64,000 nt of DNA from Luidia sarsii (taxonomy: Eukaryota; Echinodermata; Asteroidea; Paxillosida; Luidiidae): NCBI GenBank assembly GCA_949987565.1, contig OX465104.1:1624590-1688589 (forward strand), in the 5' to 3' direction. The notes below the pieces were generated by a model. That model worked only from the letters and a program-made list of their open reading frames with translations, searched no databases and was not told the origin of the DNA. Position 1 is the first letter of the stretch. Each line of letters begins with the position of its first letter. Both the position numbers and the translations under genes were made by a program. Below are positions 12,001-21,400 of the stretch, piece after piece.

Positions 12001-15000
12001 GTATCAGTCAGCTGAATGCAGGCACTGTGGTTCACTGAATGGCCCACTGTGTGCACTCTGAATGGGGTTATTGCATCCACACAGTCCCTGGTATCAGTCA
12101 GCTGAATGCAGGCACTGTGGTTCACTGAATGGCCCACTGTGTGCACTCTGAATAGGGTTATTGTATCCACACAGTCCCTGGTATCAGTCAGCTGAATGCA
12201 GGCACTGTGGTTCACTGAATGACCCACTGTGTGCACTCTGAATAGGGTTATTGCATCCACACAGTCCCTGGTATCAGTCAGCTGAATGCAGGCACTGTGG
12301 TTCACTGAATGACCCACTGTGTGCACTCTGAATAGGGTCATTGTATCCACACAGTCCCTGGTATCAGTCAGCTGAATGCAGGCACTGTGGTTCACTGAAT
12401 GACCCACTGTGTGCACTCTGAATAGGGTCATTGTATCCACACAGTCCCTGGTATCAGTCAGCTGAATGCAGGCACTGTGGTTCACTGAATGACCCACTGT
12501 GTGCACTCTGAATAGGGTTATTGCATCCACACAGTCCCTGGTATCAGTCAGCTGAATGCAGGCACTGTGGTTCACTGAATGGCCCACTGTGTGCACTCTG
12601 AATAGGGTCATTGTATCCACACAGTCCCTGGTATCAGTCAGCTGAATGCAGGCACTGTGGTTCACTGAATGACCCACTGTGTGCACTCTGAATAGGGTTA
12701 TTGCATCCACACAGTCCCTGGTATCAGTCAGCTGAATGCAGGCACTGTGGTTCACTGAATGACCCACTGTGTGCACTCTGAATAGGGTTATTGCATCCAC
12801 ACAGTCCCTGGTATCAGTCAGCTGAATGCAGGCACTGTGGTTCACTGAATGGCCCACTGTGTGCACTCTGAATAGGGTCATTGTATCCACACAGTCCCTG
12901 GTATCAGTCAGCTGAATGCAGGCACTGTGGTTCACTGAATGACCCACTGTGTGCACTCTGAATAGGGTTATTGCATCCACACAGTCCCTGGTATCAGTCA
13001 GCTGAATGCAGGCACTGTGGTTCACTGAATGGCCCACTGTGTGCACTCTGAATAGGGTTATTGCATCCACACAGTCCCTGGTATCAGTCAGCTGAATGCA
13101 GGCACTGTGGTTCACTGAATGGCCCACTGTGTGCACTCTGAATAGGGTTATTGCATCCACACAGTCCCTGGTATCAGTCAGCTGAATGCAGGCACTGTGG
13201 TTCACTGAATGGCCCACTGTGTGCACTCTGAATAGGGTCATTGTATCCACACAGTCCCTGGTATCAGTCAGCTGAATGCAGGCACTGTGGTTCACTGAAT
13301 GACCCACTGTGTGCACTCTGAATAGGGTTATTGCATCCACACAGTCCCTGGTATCAGTCAGCTGAATGCAGGCACTGTGGTTCACTGAATGACCCACTGT
13401 GTGCACTCTGAATAGGGTTATTGCATCCACACAGTCCCTGGTATCAGTCAGCTGAATGCAGGCACTGTGGTTCACTGAATGACCCACTGTGTGCACTCTG
13501 AATAGGGTTATTGCATCCACACAGTCCCTGGTATCAGTCAGCTGAATGCAGGCACTGTGGTTCACTGAATGACCCACTGTGTGCACTCTGAATAGGGTCA
13601 TTGCATCCACACAGTCCCTGGTATCAGTCAGCTGAATGCAGGCACTGTGGTTCACTGAATGACCCACTGTGTGCACTCTGAATAGGGTCATTGCATCCAC
13701 ACAGTTCCTGGTATCAGTCAGCTGAATGCAGGCACTGTGGTTCACTGAATGACCCACTGTGTGCACTCTGAATAGGGTTATTGCATCCACACAGTCCCTG
13801 GTATCAGTCAGCTGAATGCAGGCACAGTGGTAAAGTCTCCACGGTCCCCTGCAACCCACACACAAACACATTTTTTGTATCCTTTTGACATCGTTTTGTT
13901 CTCGTCTGAAATGATGTTTTAAAAATGCTCCCATTTCAGCCACATTCACTTTCCTGGGTAGAAATTTGGAGCGTATATCCCTTATATATAACGCTTCAAT
14001 TTGCGACGAATTCTAACCCATCACAATTTTCACGTTTTTTGAGTAATTTCCAAATACCCGTTTCGTGAAAACCTTGTGAAGACCTATGCACCTTTACAAT
14101 TTCCCTGTGGAGACCTATTCAACCTATTGCACCAGGTCTCCACAAGGCACTAGATTTGTGCACACACACACACACACACAGACACACTATTGCAAGCCGG
14201 ACCCTTGTACCAGCTCACTCACTAAAAAAAAAAACCAGGAATGAATACAAGAGAGCAGGCTGTTTATGAATCAATGATTCAGGCTCGGCATTAGACTTGT
14301 CTCCGTCTGACAAAAATCTGAAAATCCAGGTTGTGGTTTGTCCCCAAAATTGATAAGTACAGAGTATTCATCCAAAATTGGGGCCAAACGCTTGATTCTT
14401 GAATATCTGTGACAGGAGCAATAGGTTTGCGGTGACTCCATATAAATTTCTCTCTTATGAGCAGGACCTTTGAGAAAGGTCCTGCTAGGATCGAAACGTC
14501 AGGCCCACTAAATTTTAAGATTTGCATTTTGGTAATTGTAGTCAGTAAGCAGTTTGCAACATTTTTGTAAATCATCTTATGAGCATTGTGTGGTTCTGAA
14601 AAGAACCGGAGGAACTCGACATTTCGAACAGTGTTTTCCGTTTGTCTTCAGGAGACTGTTCGAAACGTTGAATTCCTCCGGTTCTTTTCAGAACCACACA
14701 TACTCACAAGAGAGAACTTTGCATGGTGTCACCGGAAACCTATTACCCCTGCTATTCTCACCATGAAAACCTTCAAATCTCATTTAATATTTGTGACATT
14801 CAATATCTGGGTAAGAAAAATAATGACCAAAGCCTAAGCCCGCGCCTTAGCCTTCATCTCGTAGACGGCCACAGACTTACATGTAGGTCTCTTGTCAAAA
14901 AGATCATCGGTTGAGTGCCGGTTGAATTTATCCGACCGATAAAATTACCCCCGGTAGAAAGCCGATTGTACTGAACTCTGGGGTGAAAAATACACGATGG

Positions 15001-16772
15001 CTATCCGGTGGAAACGACATCGGACGGGTCAGATCATCTAATACCCAACCGATGATCTTTTTGACAAGAGGCCTTACCTTCATTTCTCCACCCGCAGATG
15101 CTGTGGCACCAGTTTCCAGGCCACTTCAACCGGCAGAACCCGGGCTATGAATGGGAGGAGGTGCAGGCCAGCGTACACGCCATGATCCTGGAGTTCTTCA
15201 AGGCCTCTGTGGCTCTCCCACCGCCCCGCGGCATCACCCACTGCCCCTGGTCCCGGGCCATGTACGGCCTGGACGTCATGCTCAAATGGGATGTCAACGA
15301 TGCAGGTAAAGCCATCCCTTCCTCTCCCCTCCCCCCCCCCCCTGTGGCAAAATGGTGAATTCCAGACTGCAGTCAGTCCCGCTTCCTGATTGGCCGACAG
15401 TGATGCTAGGCTCTACCATTCTTTGTTTATTGGGGTTGAATTTGATATGACAGCTGGGCTGGATGTCATTGCTCAAATAGGATGTCAAGAAGCAGGTAAA
15501 GCCATCCCTCCCCCCCCCCTCGTGACAAAATGGTGGATTCCAGAGTGCGGTCAGTCCGACTTCCTGATTGGCCGACAGTGATTCTAGACTCTACCATTCT
15601 TTGTTTATTGGGGGTGAATTTGCAATGACATACTCCATGGTCCAGGCCTGGATGTCATTGCTCCTAAGGGATGTCAATGATGCAGGTATCGCCATCCCTC
15701 CTCCCCCATGGGAAAATGGTTGCTTCCAAAGTGCGGCCAGGCCTGCTTCCTGATTGGTTAACAGCGTTGCTTGACTTTACCACTTGTTCTTCTGATGGGT
15801 GAATTGGCCTGGTTCAGGGCATTGTTATGGGCTTGATGTCATTGCTCTAAGGGAAGTCAATGATGTAGGAAACACTATCCCTTCCCCCATGAGAATATGG
15901 TAGAATCCAGACTGTGGTCAGTCCTGCTTCCTGATTGGCCAACAGTAATGCAAGACTCTACCATTGTTTTTTTGTTGGGGGTTGAATTTGCTATCACATA
16001 CTCTCTGGTCCAGGGCCATGTGAGGCTCAAAATGGACAGCTACGATGCAAGTTAATGTCATCACCCCCCACGACAGAATGGCAGATTCCAGACTGCTTTC
16101 TTGATTGGCTAAACTGTGATGCAAGACTCAACCATTCATGTTGAGGGGTGAATTTGCTATGACATAACTCCCCAGTCCAGGGCTGGATATCATGCTGGAA
16201 TGGGACAACAGTGATGCAGGTAATGCAATCCCTATTCCACGACCAAAAAAACAAATGGTATTTGGTTCGGCTATTGATAGTCAGATTGAAGGAGTAGATT
16301 TGCGGTGACACCATGCAAAATTTCTCTTTTGTGAGCAAGTGTGGTTCTGAAAAGAACCTGAGGAACTTGACGTTTCGAACAGTATACTCTGTTCGTCTTC
16401 CGGAGACTGCAGTGTACACTGTTCGAAAGTTCCTCTGGTTCTTTTCAGAACCACACTTGCTCACAAAAGAGAAATCTTGCATGGTGTCACCACAAATCTA
16501 CTCCTGCTATCTTCACCATGCAAATCTCATCTCAACTTTCAAATCGCATTCGATAGTCGGATTGATATTTTCACTGATTGTTTTGTTTTTGGGGTTGTTG
16601 TTTTTTTTCCCCTCAAACAGGCGAACGCTACATGCAGCCCATCCTGCTAGAGTGCAACTTCCTGCCGGACTGCGAGAGGGCCTGCTGGCATCGAAAGGAG
16701 TTCTTTGACGACATCTTCAGCTGCTTGTTCCTGGGAGAGACGGAGGGCAGACCCCTGAAGGAGCTCTGCTAG
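1829..16772 (+). CDS. TTLL12: tubulin-tyrosine-ligase-like protein 12
   Basis: Coding exons: 1829-1951, 3023-3240, 4111-4336, 5082-5247, 6409-6742, 7918-8130, 9784-9898, 10433-10584, 11740-11830, 15098-15305, 16621-16772. All join in phase with GT/AG borders to give 665 aa, close to the roughly 640 aa of vertebrate TTLL12. Matching stretches include [48 protein letters not shown] and [14 protein letters not shown]. The family has an N-terminal SET-like region (exons 1-6) and a C-terminal TTL-like ATP-grasp region (exons 7-11), and is regarded as a pseudo-ligase linked to tubulin detyrosination and histone H4K20 methylation. Exon 2 adds an acidic D/E insert (about residues 52-70). The ATG at 1829 begins [13 protein letters not shown], which aligns with the family N-terminus. 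Introns are rich in minisatellites. Orthology is secure; function is inferred from the family. Confidence 0.95.
2961..3010. repeat. (CT)n microsatellite next to exon 2 acceptor
   Basis: About 25 CT repeats end 12 bp before the acceptor of TTLL12 exon 2 at 3022 and form its pyrimidine tract. Confidence 0.9.
3586..3715 (+). repeat. decoy copy of the TTLL12 exon 3 acceptor
   Basis: This copies 4009-4125, including the pyrimidine tract, the AG (3699-3700) and the first 15 nt of exon 3 (catttacctgataga). It then runs into unrelated repeat. Splicing here would read SIYLIEVSS and stop, so it should be non-productive. The two acceptors are 410 bp apart, indicating a tandem duplication whose edge lies inside exon 3. 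Confidence 0.8.
4363..5000. repeat. 18-20 bp AT-rich minisatellite
   Basis: More than 30 imperfect copies of ATTTATCCAATTAAAATTAC fill TTLL12 intron 3. Confidence 0.95.
5262..5760 (-). repeat. 83-bp tandem array built from a Penelope-like tail
   Basis: About five copies of a unit containing CTTAGGAGGACCTGACG and CAGGACCTTTCTCAAAGGC. The unit core is the reverse complement of the dispersed GGTCCTGCTAGGATCGAAAC tail. A second array of the same unit is at 9066. It sits in TTLL12 intron 4. Confidence 0.85.
6793..7240. repeat. ~116-bp tandem repeat with a MITE terminus
   Basis: About four copies begin TTAAAGCCCCTACACAACAT followed by TGGTCGAGG. The same words appear reversed as ATGTTGTGTAGGGGCTTTAA at 10269-10288, so they look like the terminal inverted repeat of a DNA element. 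A non-tandem copy of the element interior follows at 7240-7400. It lies in TTLL12 intron 5. Confidence 0.75.
8593..8955. repeat. ~350-bp dispersed repeat, copy 1 of 3
   Basis: Contains CGATGTCCACAGATTTCCTT-like sequence, AAATAGTTTATTACTCGC and a GTTTAATGGTTTAACACACA end. Copies 2 and 3 are at 24487-24842 and 26465-26793. No coding capacity was seen, so it is probably a non-autonomous element. Confidence 0.75.
9066..9680 (-). repeat. 83-bp tandem array built from a Penelope-like tail
   Basis: About seven copies of the unit also found at 5262, with few differences between neighbours. It ends 100 bp before TTLL12 exon 7. Confidence 0.9.
9936..10290. mobile_element. ~355-bp non-autonomous DNA element (TIR type)
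   Basis: Starts within ACATTGGTCGAGGTCAAAG and ends ACCAATGTTGTGTAGGGGCT, which are inverse complements at the termini. The interior word ATCCAACATATGCATGAAAT is shared with the copy at 7240-7400. The left end is truncated. Confidence 0.6.
10676..11180. repeat. foldback pair of Penelope-like tails enclosing a 55-bp minisatellite
   Basis: The outer arms (about 110 bp) are inverse complements: left GAGGGCCTGACGTTTTGATC, right GGATCGAAACGTCAGGCCC. Both extend through GACAAGGACATACACAGACA-like sequence. Between them, 10830-11007 holds about three copies of AGATCAAAGGGAAAACAAAC plus flank. ORFs on both strands are low-complexity artefacts. Confidence 0.8.
11195..11470 (+). mobile_element. Penelope-like element 3' fragment
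   Basis: Matches, in the opposite orientation, the 3' non-coding part of the GIY-YIG fragment at 56585-57300 (shared CCCTACCCTACTCCTTGCCC and TCCGTGTCCTATTCACTCTC). It ends with the GGTCCTGCTAGGATTGAAAC tail. It lies in TTLL12 intron 8. Confidence 0.7.
11848..13830. repeat. 90-bp minisatellite, ~22 copies
   Basis: The very homogeneous unit starts TTCACTGAATGRCCCACTGT and ends TGAATGCAGGCACTGTGG. It begins 18 bp after the donor of TTLL12 exon 9. Because 90 is divisible by 3 and one minus-strand frame has no stop, the array reads as a 720-codon minus ORF of 30-aa repeats. It lies in an intron, and I treat that ORF as a by-product. Confidence 0.97.
14464..14575 (+). mobile_element. Penelope-like tail copy
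   Basis: Carries GAGAAAGGTCCTGCTAGGAT, CGAAACGTCAGGCCC and the end GTCAGTAAGCAGTTTGCAAC. This is one of the cleanest copies of the dispersed tail. Confidence 0.8.
14588..14700. repeat. foldback of second tail family
   Basis: Left arm GTGTGGTTCTGAAAAGAACC and right arm GGTTCTTTTCAGAACCACAC with the GAACAGT...ACTGTTCGAAAC core between them. It is followed by the family word ACCATGAAAACCTTCAAATC. Confidence 0.8.
15256..16225 (+). repeat. 170-190 bp tandem array derived from the exon 10 edge
   Basis: The real exon 10 ends GATGCAG|gtaaagcc at 15305. Degenerate copies of its last ~45 nt plus the first ~140 nt of the intron recur five times, with equivalent ends at about 15495, 15685, 15868, 16049 and 16219. 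The last copy still reads [12 protein letters not shown] with a GT after GCAG, against [12 protein letters not shown] in the exon. Confidence 0.85.
16291..16505. repeat. 215-bp foldback of second tail family
   Basis: Arms of about 90 bp run from GGAGTAGATTTGCGGTGACA to its inverse complement and contain the AAAAGAACC/GGTTCTTTT words and TTTCGAACAG/CTGTTCGAAA. It lies in TTLL12 intron 10, shortly before the last exon. Confidence 0.85.
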
Positions 16773-17410
16773 TGAGAGGGGGGGGGAGGCGGGGGCGGCA
16801 GGGAGCCGGCTAATGGGGGTGGGGGAGTGGTGGAGGGGGGGTGCTTGTCCCTAAGAATGTTCCCTGTTTTTTTTATTCTCGGAAAGGACGGACTTCAGCC
16901 TGGGAAACAAAAGTGAGAAAGGACCTACGTCTTGGCCGGAGATCTCACTCACTCAATTAATAAGGCCAAAAAAAGAACCCCACAAAATCTGCTTCTGGTT
17001 ACATTGCATTTCAAAATAGGGTAGGCAGCTAGGGAATTATTTTGGGGGGCCATTTTTTTTTGGTACACTCATATGGAGGCATCTGCATGTAGTCAAGCCT
17101 TAATACTATAATAGAATAATACGATCAAATTACACATTTAATTTTTTTTATCATCATTGTTTCCCGATAAAAAAAATAGGGTTACCTTGATTGATTTATT
17201 TTTTCAGTGATAAAAAATAAGATCTTTTGACTTTCCACTACTAAATTTGTATTATTGTAATAAAAGTATTAATCTGTACTTTTGAAGAATAAAATGTTAC
17301 TTTGAGATAACATTCACTTTGATCGTGACAATGACTTCATATAACACAATAAAACAATTTGTTTGTTGAGAAAGGTCCTGCTAGGATCGAAACGTTAGTC
17401 CCACAAAATC

Positions 17411-17441
<31 letters not shown>

Positions 17442-18395
17442 AAATTGGTTGACAGTGAAAATAATATTTTATATATTATATATTATATGTAAATCTCATA
17501 TTTAAGTGCAATTTATTGCTGATTTGAAATTGTCATTAAAAATGTCCACGGATGCTGAAAATATATAACAATGAGGATTGCAACATCCGAAGGCGAAAAT
17601 TGGCGAGTAGCCAATGAATGGTTGCGGCTTTGGCTGCGGATGGCTCGTTGCCAAGGTCAGTTTTACGCACGTCCTTATTGGTTCAGTGGAGGCAGGCACG
17701 TGGTCGCCCTTGGCAACGGACGTAGCCTTCATTTCCATCCCACCGGTGCATTGCGTTTACGATCACGCCTTGAATCCATCGGCTACGTCTTTGAGTCTCT
17801 TTGGAGTCTACGGCCCTTTTACGAAACCGTGGATCAGGCTCGGGCTCACGTTTCGTCTCCGTCTGAAAAAACCTGCAAATACAGGTTGGCTAGTAGCCTA
17901 CACAATATTAATCAAGAAACGGGTAAAACGCTTGTTTTTAGATGCATGTGACATCAAAACGGGCAAGAAATTTGTGACTGAAGCATAAACCTGATCACAA
18001 GCGCTTAAGCCTTCATTTCGAAAAAGGCCCCAGTTCATACGTGCGGAGGTGACAACCGTCATCATCAAGCGGCGGCAACCATGCAGCCTGGTACCCGCCG
18101 TCTGTGTAAAACACCTAGCGGCGAACCATGCAGGCTGGTACCCGCCGCCCCTGTGAAATACCAAGCGGCGGCAACCAAGCATCCTGGTACCCGCCGCCCC
18201 TTTGAACACCAAGCGGCGGCAACCATGCAGCCTGGAACCCGCCGTCCGTGTAAAACACCAAAAGGCGGGAACCATGCAGCCTGGTACCCGCCGTCCCTTT
18301 TAAACACCAAGCGGCGGGAACAATGCAGCCTGGTACCCGCCGTCCCGTTGAACACCAAGCGATGCCAACCATGCAGCCTGGTACCCGCCGTCCCT
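16773..18395. other. convergent 3' region between TTLL12 and sulfotransferase
   Basis: Holds the TTLL12 3' UTR (G-rich start, AATAAA candidates near 17288), a Penelope-like tail fragment (about 17366-17405), AT-rich runs, a MITE copy (17810-18031) and a 49-bp minisatellite. No further coding exon was recognised. Confidence 0.6.
17810..18031. mobile_element. foldback MITE copy
   Basis: Left end ACGGCCCTTTTACGAAAC, with internal TTTCGTCTCCGTCTGA and CCTGCAAATACAGG, and right end CTTCATTTCGAAAAAGGCCC. This is the same family as 20756 and 31387. Confidence 0.7.
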
Positions 18396-18405
18396 TTAAA
18401 ACACC
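18063..18405. repeat. 49-bp minisatellite at the sulfotransferase stop codon
   Basis: Seven copies of CATGCAGCCTGGTACCCGCC plus a TTTTAAACACCAAGCGGCGG-like half. The last copy overlaps the end of the sulfotransferase reading frame (stop at 18396-18398), whose GGTGTTTTAAAGGGACGG context is part of the unit. It would be transcribed as 3' UTR. Confidence 0.85.
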
Positions 18406-21400
18406 AGTCCGGCGCCCGCCAGCTTCTCCTTGCAAATGGCGTCGATTTCCTCGCCCTGAGTTGGTGAGAGGTGGGCCTTCCAATCACCCACGGTGCCTGC
18501 AGAACGAAAGATTCAATGAAACTGCGTTCAACAAGTTCTTTCCTCTGCAGCAGTACCGACGACATGGCGGCAGAAGTATACCTTTACCGCGTGGGAAACT
18601 CGCCACTGGATTCTGAAGGTATCTATTTAGGTGAGGCTGTATCCGATTTCATTGGCTACGGCTTGAAAGTACACACGAGTCTATGAAGGTCGTCAACAAG
18701 CGGCTGCAGCCAGTTCGCATAAGGTTAAGTGTTACTTCAAGCCGCAGCCATTATATTCGGACAATTATGAAGGAAAAACTGTAAGAAGTTAATACAGAAA
18801 CTGTTGCAAACCGCTCACTGCTCACTGTTTGTCCTTGTCACTTTGACTTTAAGAAAGGTCCTGCTAAGCTCGAAAAGTCAGGCCCTCTAGTTTTCGAAAA
18901 ACTGTCTGATAACTTTTGAACAATTTCGAAAAATGGCAAAGAAAACTTTGACTGGACTGAACCAGAGACTGTTGGCTTTGCGTATACCAGCCCTCTTACC
19001 ATCTGAGCTATCCAGCCCTAAGGTGGCGGCCTTCGCAGTTAGTCAACTAGTCTTTGCCGGGGTGGGGGCGCCAGTCGGAAGCTTTTAACCATTAATATAC
19101 AAACAAAAGTTCGCAAATTGCTTAAAGATTAAAATGTTGCCAAAACCCAAGTGTCTGAAATTGGGAGGGCATGACGTTTCGACCCAAACAGGACCTTGCT
19201 CAAAGAAAGAAAGCCTTGCTAATTTTGGTAATCCAAATCTCAATGGCTTATTAGAGGGCCTAGCAGGACCTTTGTGTTTTGTACTGTGTGGGTAATTGTA
19301 GAAGGCAAATGTATTTTTGGGGGGGCCTATTATTTTTATTTATTTTATTTTATTTTATTTTATTTTTAGTTTTATTATTTTTTTATTAATTTTTATTTAT
19401 TTCTATTTATTTTTTATTTATTTTTATTTATTTTTATTTATTTTTATTTTTTATTATTTACTTATTTTTTATTTATTTGTATTTATTTGTATTTTTTTTG
19501 GGGGGGGGGGGGGCTTGGTAGTGTACGTTTTTGTTGTTTCTAACCCACCTTTGCGCATGAGTGAACGGCCTTCCTTCAAGCCGAACACCTGGTCGATCAT
19601 CGTGTCCATATTGGTCATGGGGTTGCGCTTCATGTTGGCGAAGGTGCAGTGCTCGGTGATGTCATCGATGACGTCACCCGACAGGTCCTTGCCCAGGAAG
19701 GAGCTGATCTGCTCGACCGTGCCGCGCAGGTCCTGGTGGGGAGCCGAAATATTAGTCCGCGTTCATAACCATCCGCCCTTCGCATAGTGTATACACAATG
19801 CAGAAATGTAGTCCGCTCATTGTGAGAATCTAAAGCTCATCAAGTATGGAATTTGGCGCCACTCTTTGACTGACTGTTGATAGTGACTCTCGATAGGCCA
19901 GCTGTGGGTTGACTAGAGGATGGGGGCATGTCATAGCATTGAATTTGTTTTTAAGAAACAACTTAAAAGCTGGCTTGTGGATAAGTATAGACTAGAGTGA
20001 TTTATGTCATTCCCATTTCCTCAAATTTATTGTATCGGGTAATCATCTTGATTGGACTTGTCTAGCCTCACGTTTTCGTCCTGTCCTGTCCTGTCCTGTC
20101 CTGTCCTGTCCTGTCCTTTCCTGTCGTTGCCAGCCCTGTCTCATGCATGTTATTTCGTGTTAAACCTTCAGTTATTAACTCAAATATTATGTACTTACTT
20201 CCCAACAATATTCAAAGGTAATTTTATCTAATTTTCAACAATGTATAAGTACACAATCCAAGGGGGTCTCCGCCTTACAAGCTCTGCTTCTTGGAGACCT
20301 CCTCCACTTACTGCAAACCCGTTATAAATTTCTAATATTCTAGTATTGAACTTTATTTACCGTGTAAGTGGAAATAAAATGATCTGAACTGAACTGAACT
20401 GAATGAGGCCATGGTTGAGCTCAACTTAGAGTGAGCGGACTGTAGGCCTATAGCTTTGAATGAAACTGCGACAGTGAACCGGAAAAAAAACCCACCGTTC
20501 TCGGTAAGATGTATTCAATGAGGCTGTTTAGTCTCCATGGCACATACAGTGTACATCAACTTAACCACATACGTGACGGGAGGTCACGGGAGCCGCCATT
20601 TTTTTTAAAGTTGTGCCAAACTGCACCTCGGCGTTGCGGGCGTAAGCCATGGGCACATTTGAGCGCGCACGGGCGTCGCGCGTAATCAACGCACAGTCGG
20701 GTACCCCCATTGCATTACGGTATCCCGACGTCTATTCTAATAGGCGCTGACTGTCTATGGCCGTTTTCTAAATGAAGGCTTAGGCGCGGACTCAGGCTTC
20801 GTCTCCGTCTGACAAAACCTGAAAATCCAGATTGTGGTTAATTTGTTTCCGAATTTGATTGTTTGTTGGCTTGATAGGTACTACAGGGTATTCACCAAGA
20901 AACTGAGGCCAAACGCTTGTTTCTAGATGCCTGTGATATCATAACGAGTAGATAAATATGACCGAAGCCTAAGCCCGAGCCTAAGAATTATTTCATTTCG
21001 AAAACGGCCATAATTACGAATGGCTTTTCCCCCATAAATGATAATTCTTTTTAGTAGCGTTTTTTTAGAAGGGTCCTCGAGAAGGAACGAACTGTATCAA
21101 TGATTTCTAACCCAGTTTATAAGGTCAAACGAACGACCTCACTCTGAGAGTCCTTTGGGATCACCTGGTATCTGCCCAAGTTCGACTGATTGTCCAAATG
21201 CGAATGGTTCCCAATAATTATTCGGACAAGACGTCTATCTGTGGATGTCCGTTTGTTCGGATGAGAAATAGACTGGTTCCCGTATACCTTTTTCATGTCT
21301 TCGAATCGCAGTAGCAGGATGTGGTCTTCGTGCCGCCTCTCCCAGAAGTAGAGGTAATGATCCCACCATTTGCCGTAACCCACTGAAACGAAAACAATGA

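Larger units (their letters stand above)
14280..14870. mobile_element. foldback MITE copy interrupted by other repeats
   Basis: The left half (14280-14450, with CTCCGTCTGACAAAA and GGGGCCAAACGCTTG) and right half (14818-14870, AAAGCCTAAGCCC... to GTAGACGGCC) belong to the MITE complete at 31387-31634. They are split by a Penelope-like tail (14464-14575) and a second tail family (14580-14790), so those insertions are younger. Confidence 0.65.

Noticed and set aside
11848..13830. CRISPR array
   Set aside because: The whole 90-bp unit repeats without unique spacers, and the context is a eukaryotic intron.
11787..13949. 720-codon minus-strand ORF
   Set aside because: It coincides with the 90-bp intronic minisatellite; the open frame follows from a stop-free unit of length divisible by three.
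18065..18616. Overlapping ORFs on both strands near 18.1-18.6 kb
   Set aside because: Produced by the 49-bp minisatellite; only the GTVGDWKAH reading to the stop at 18396 fits the sulfotransferase.
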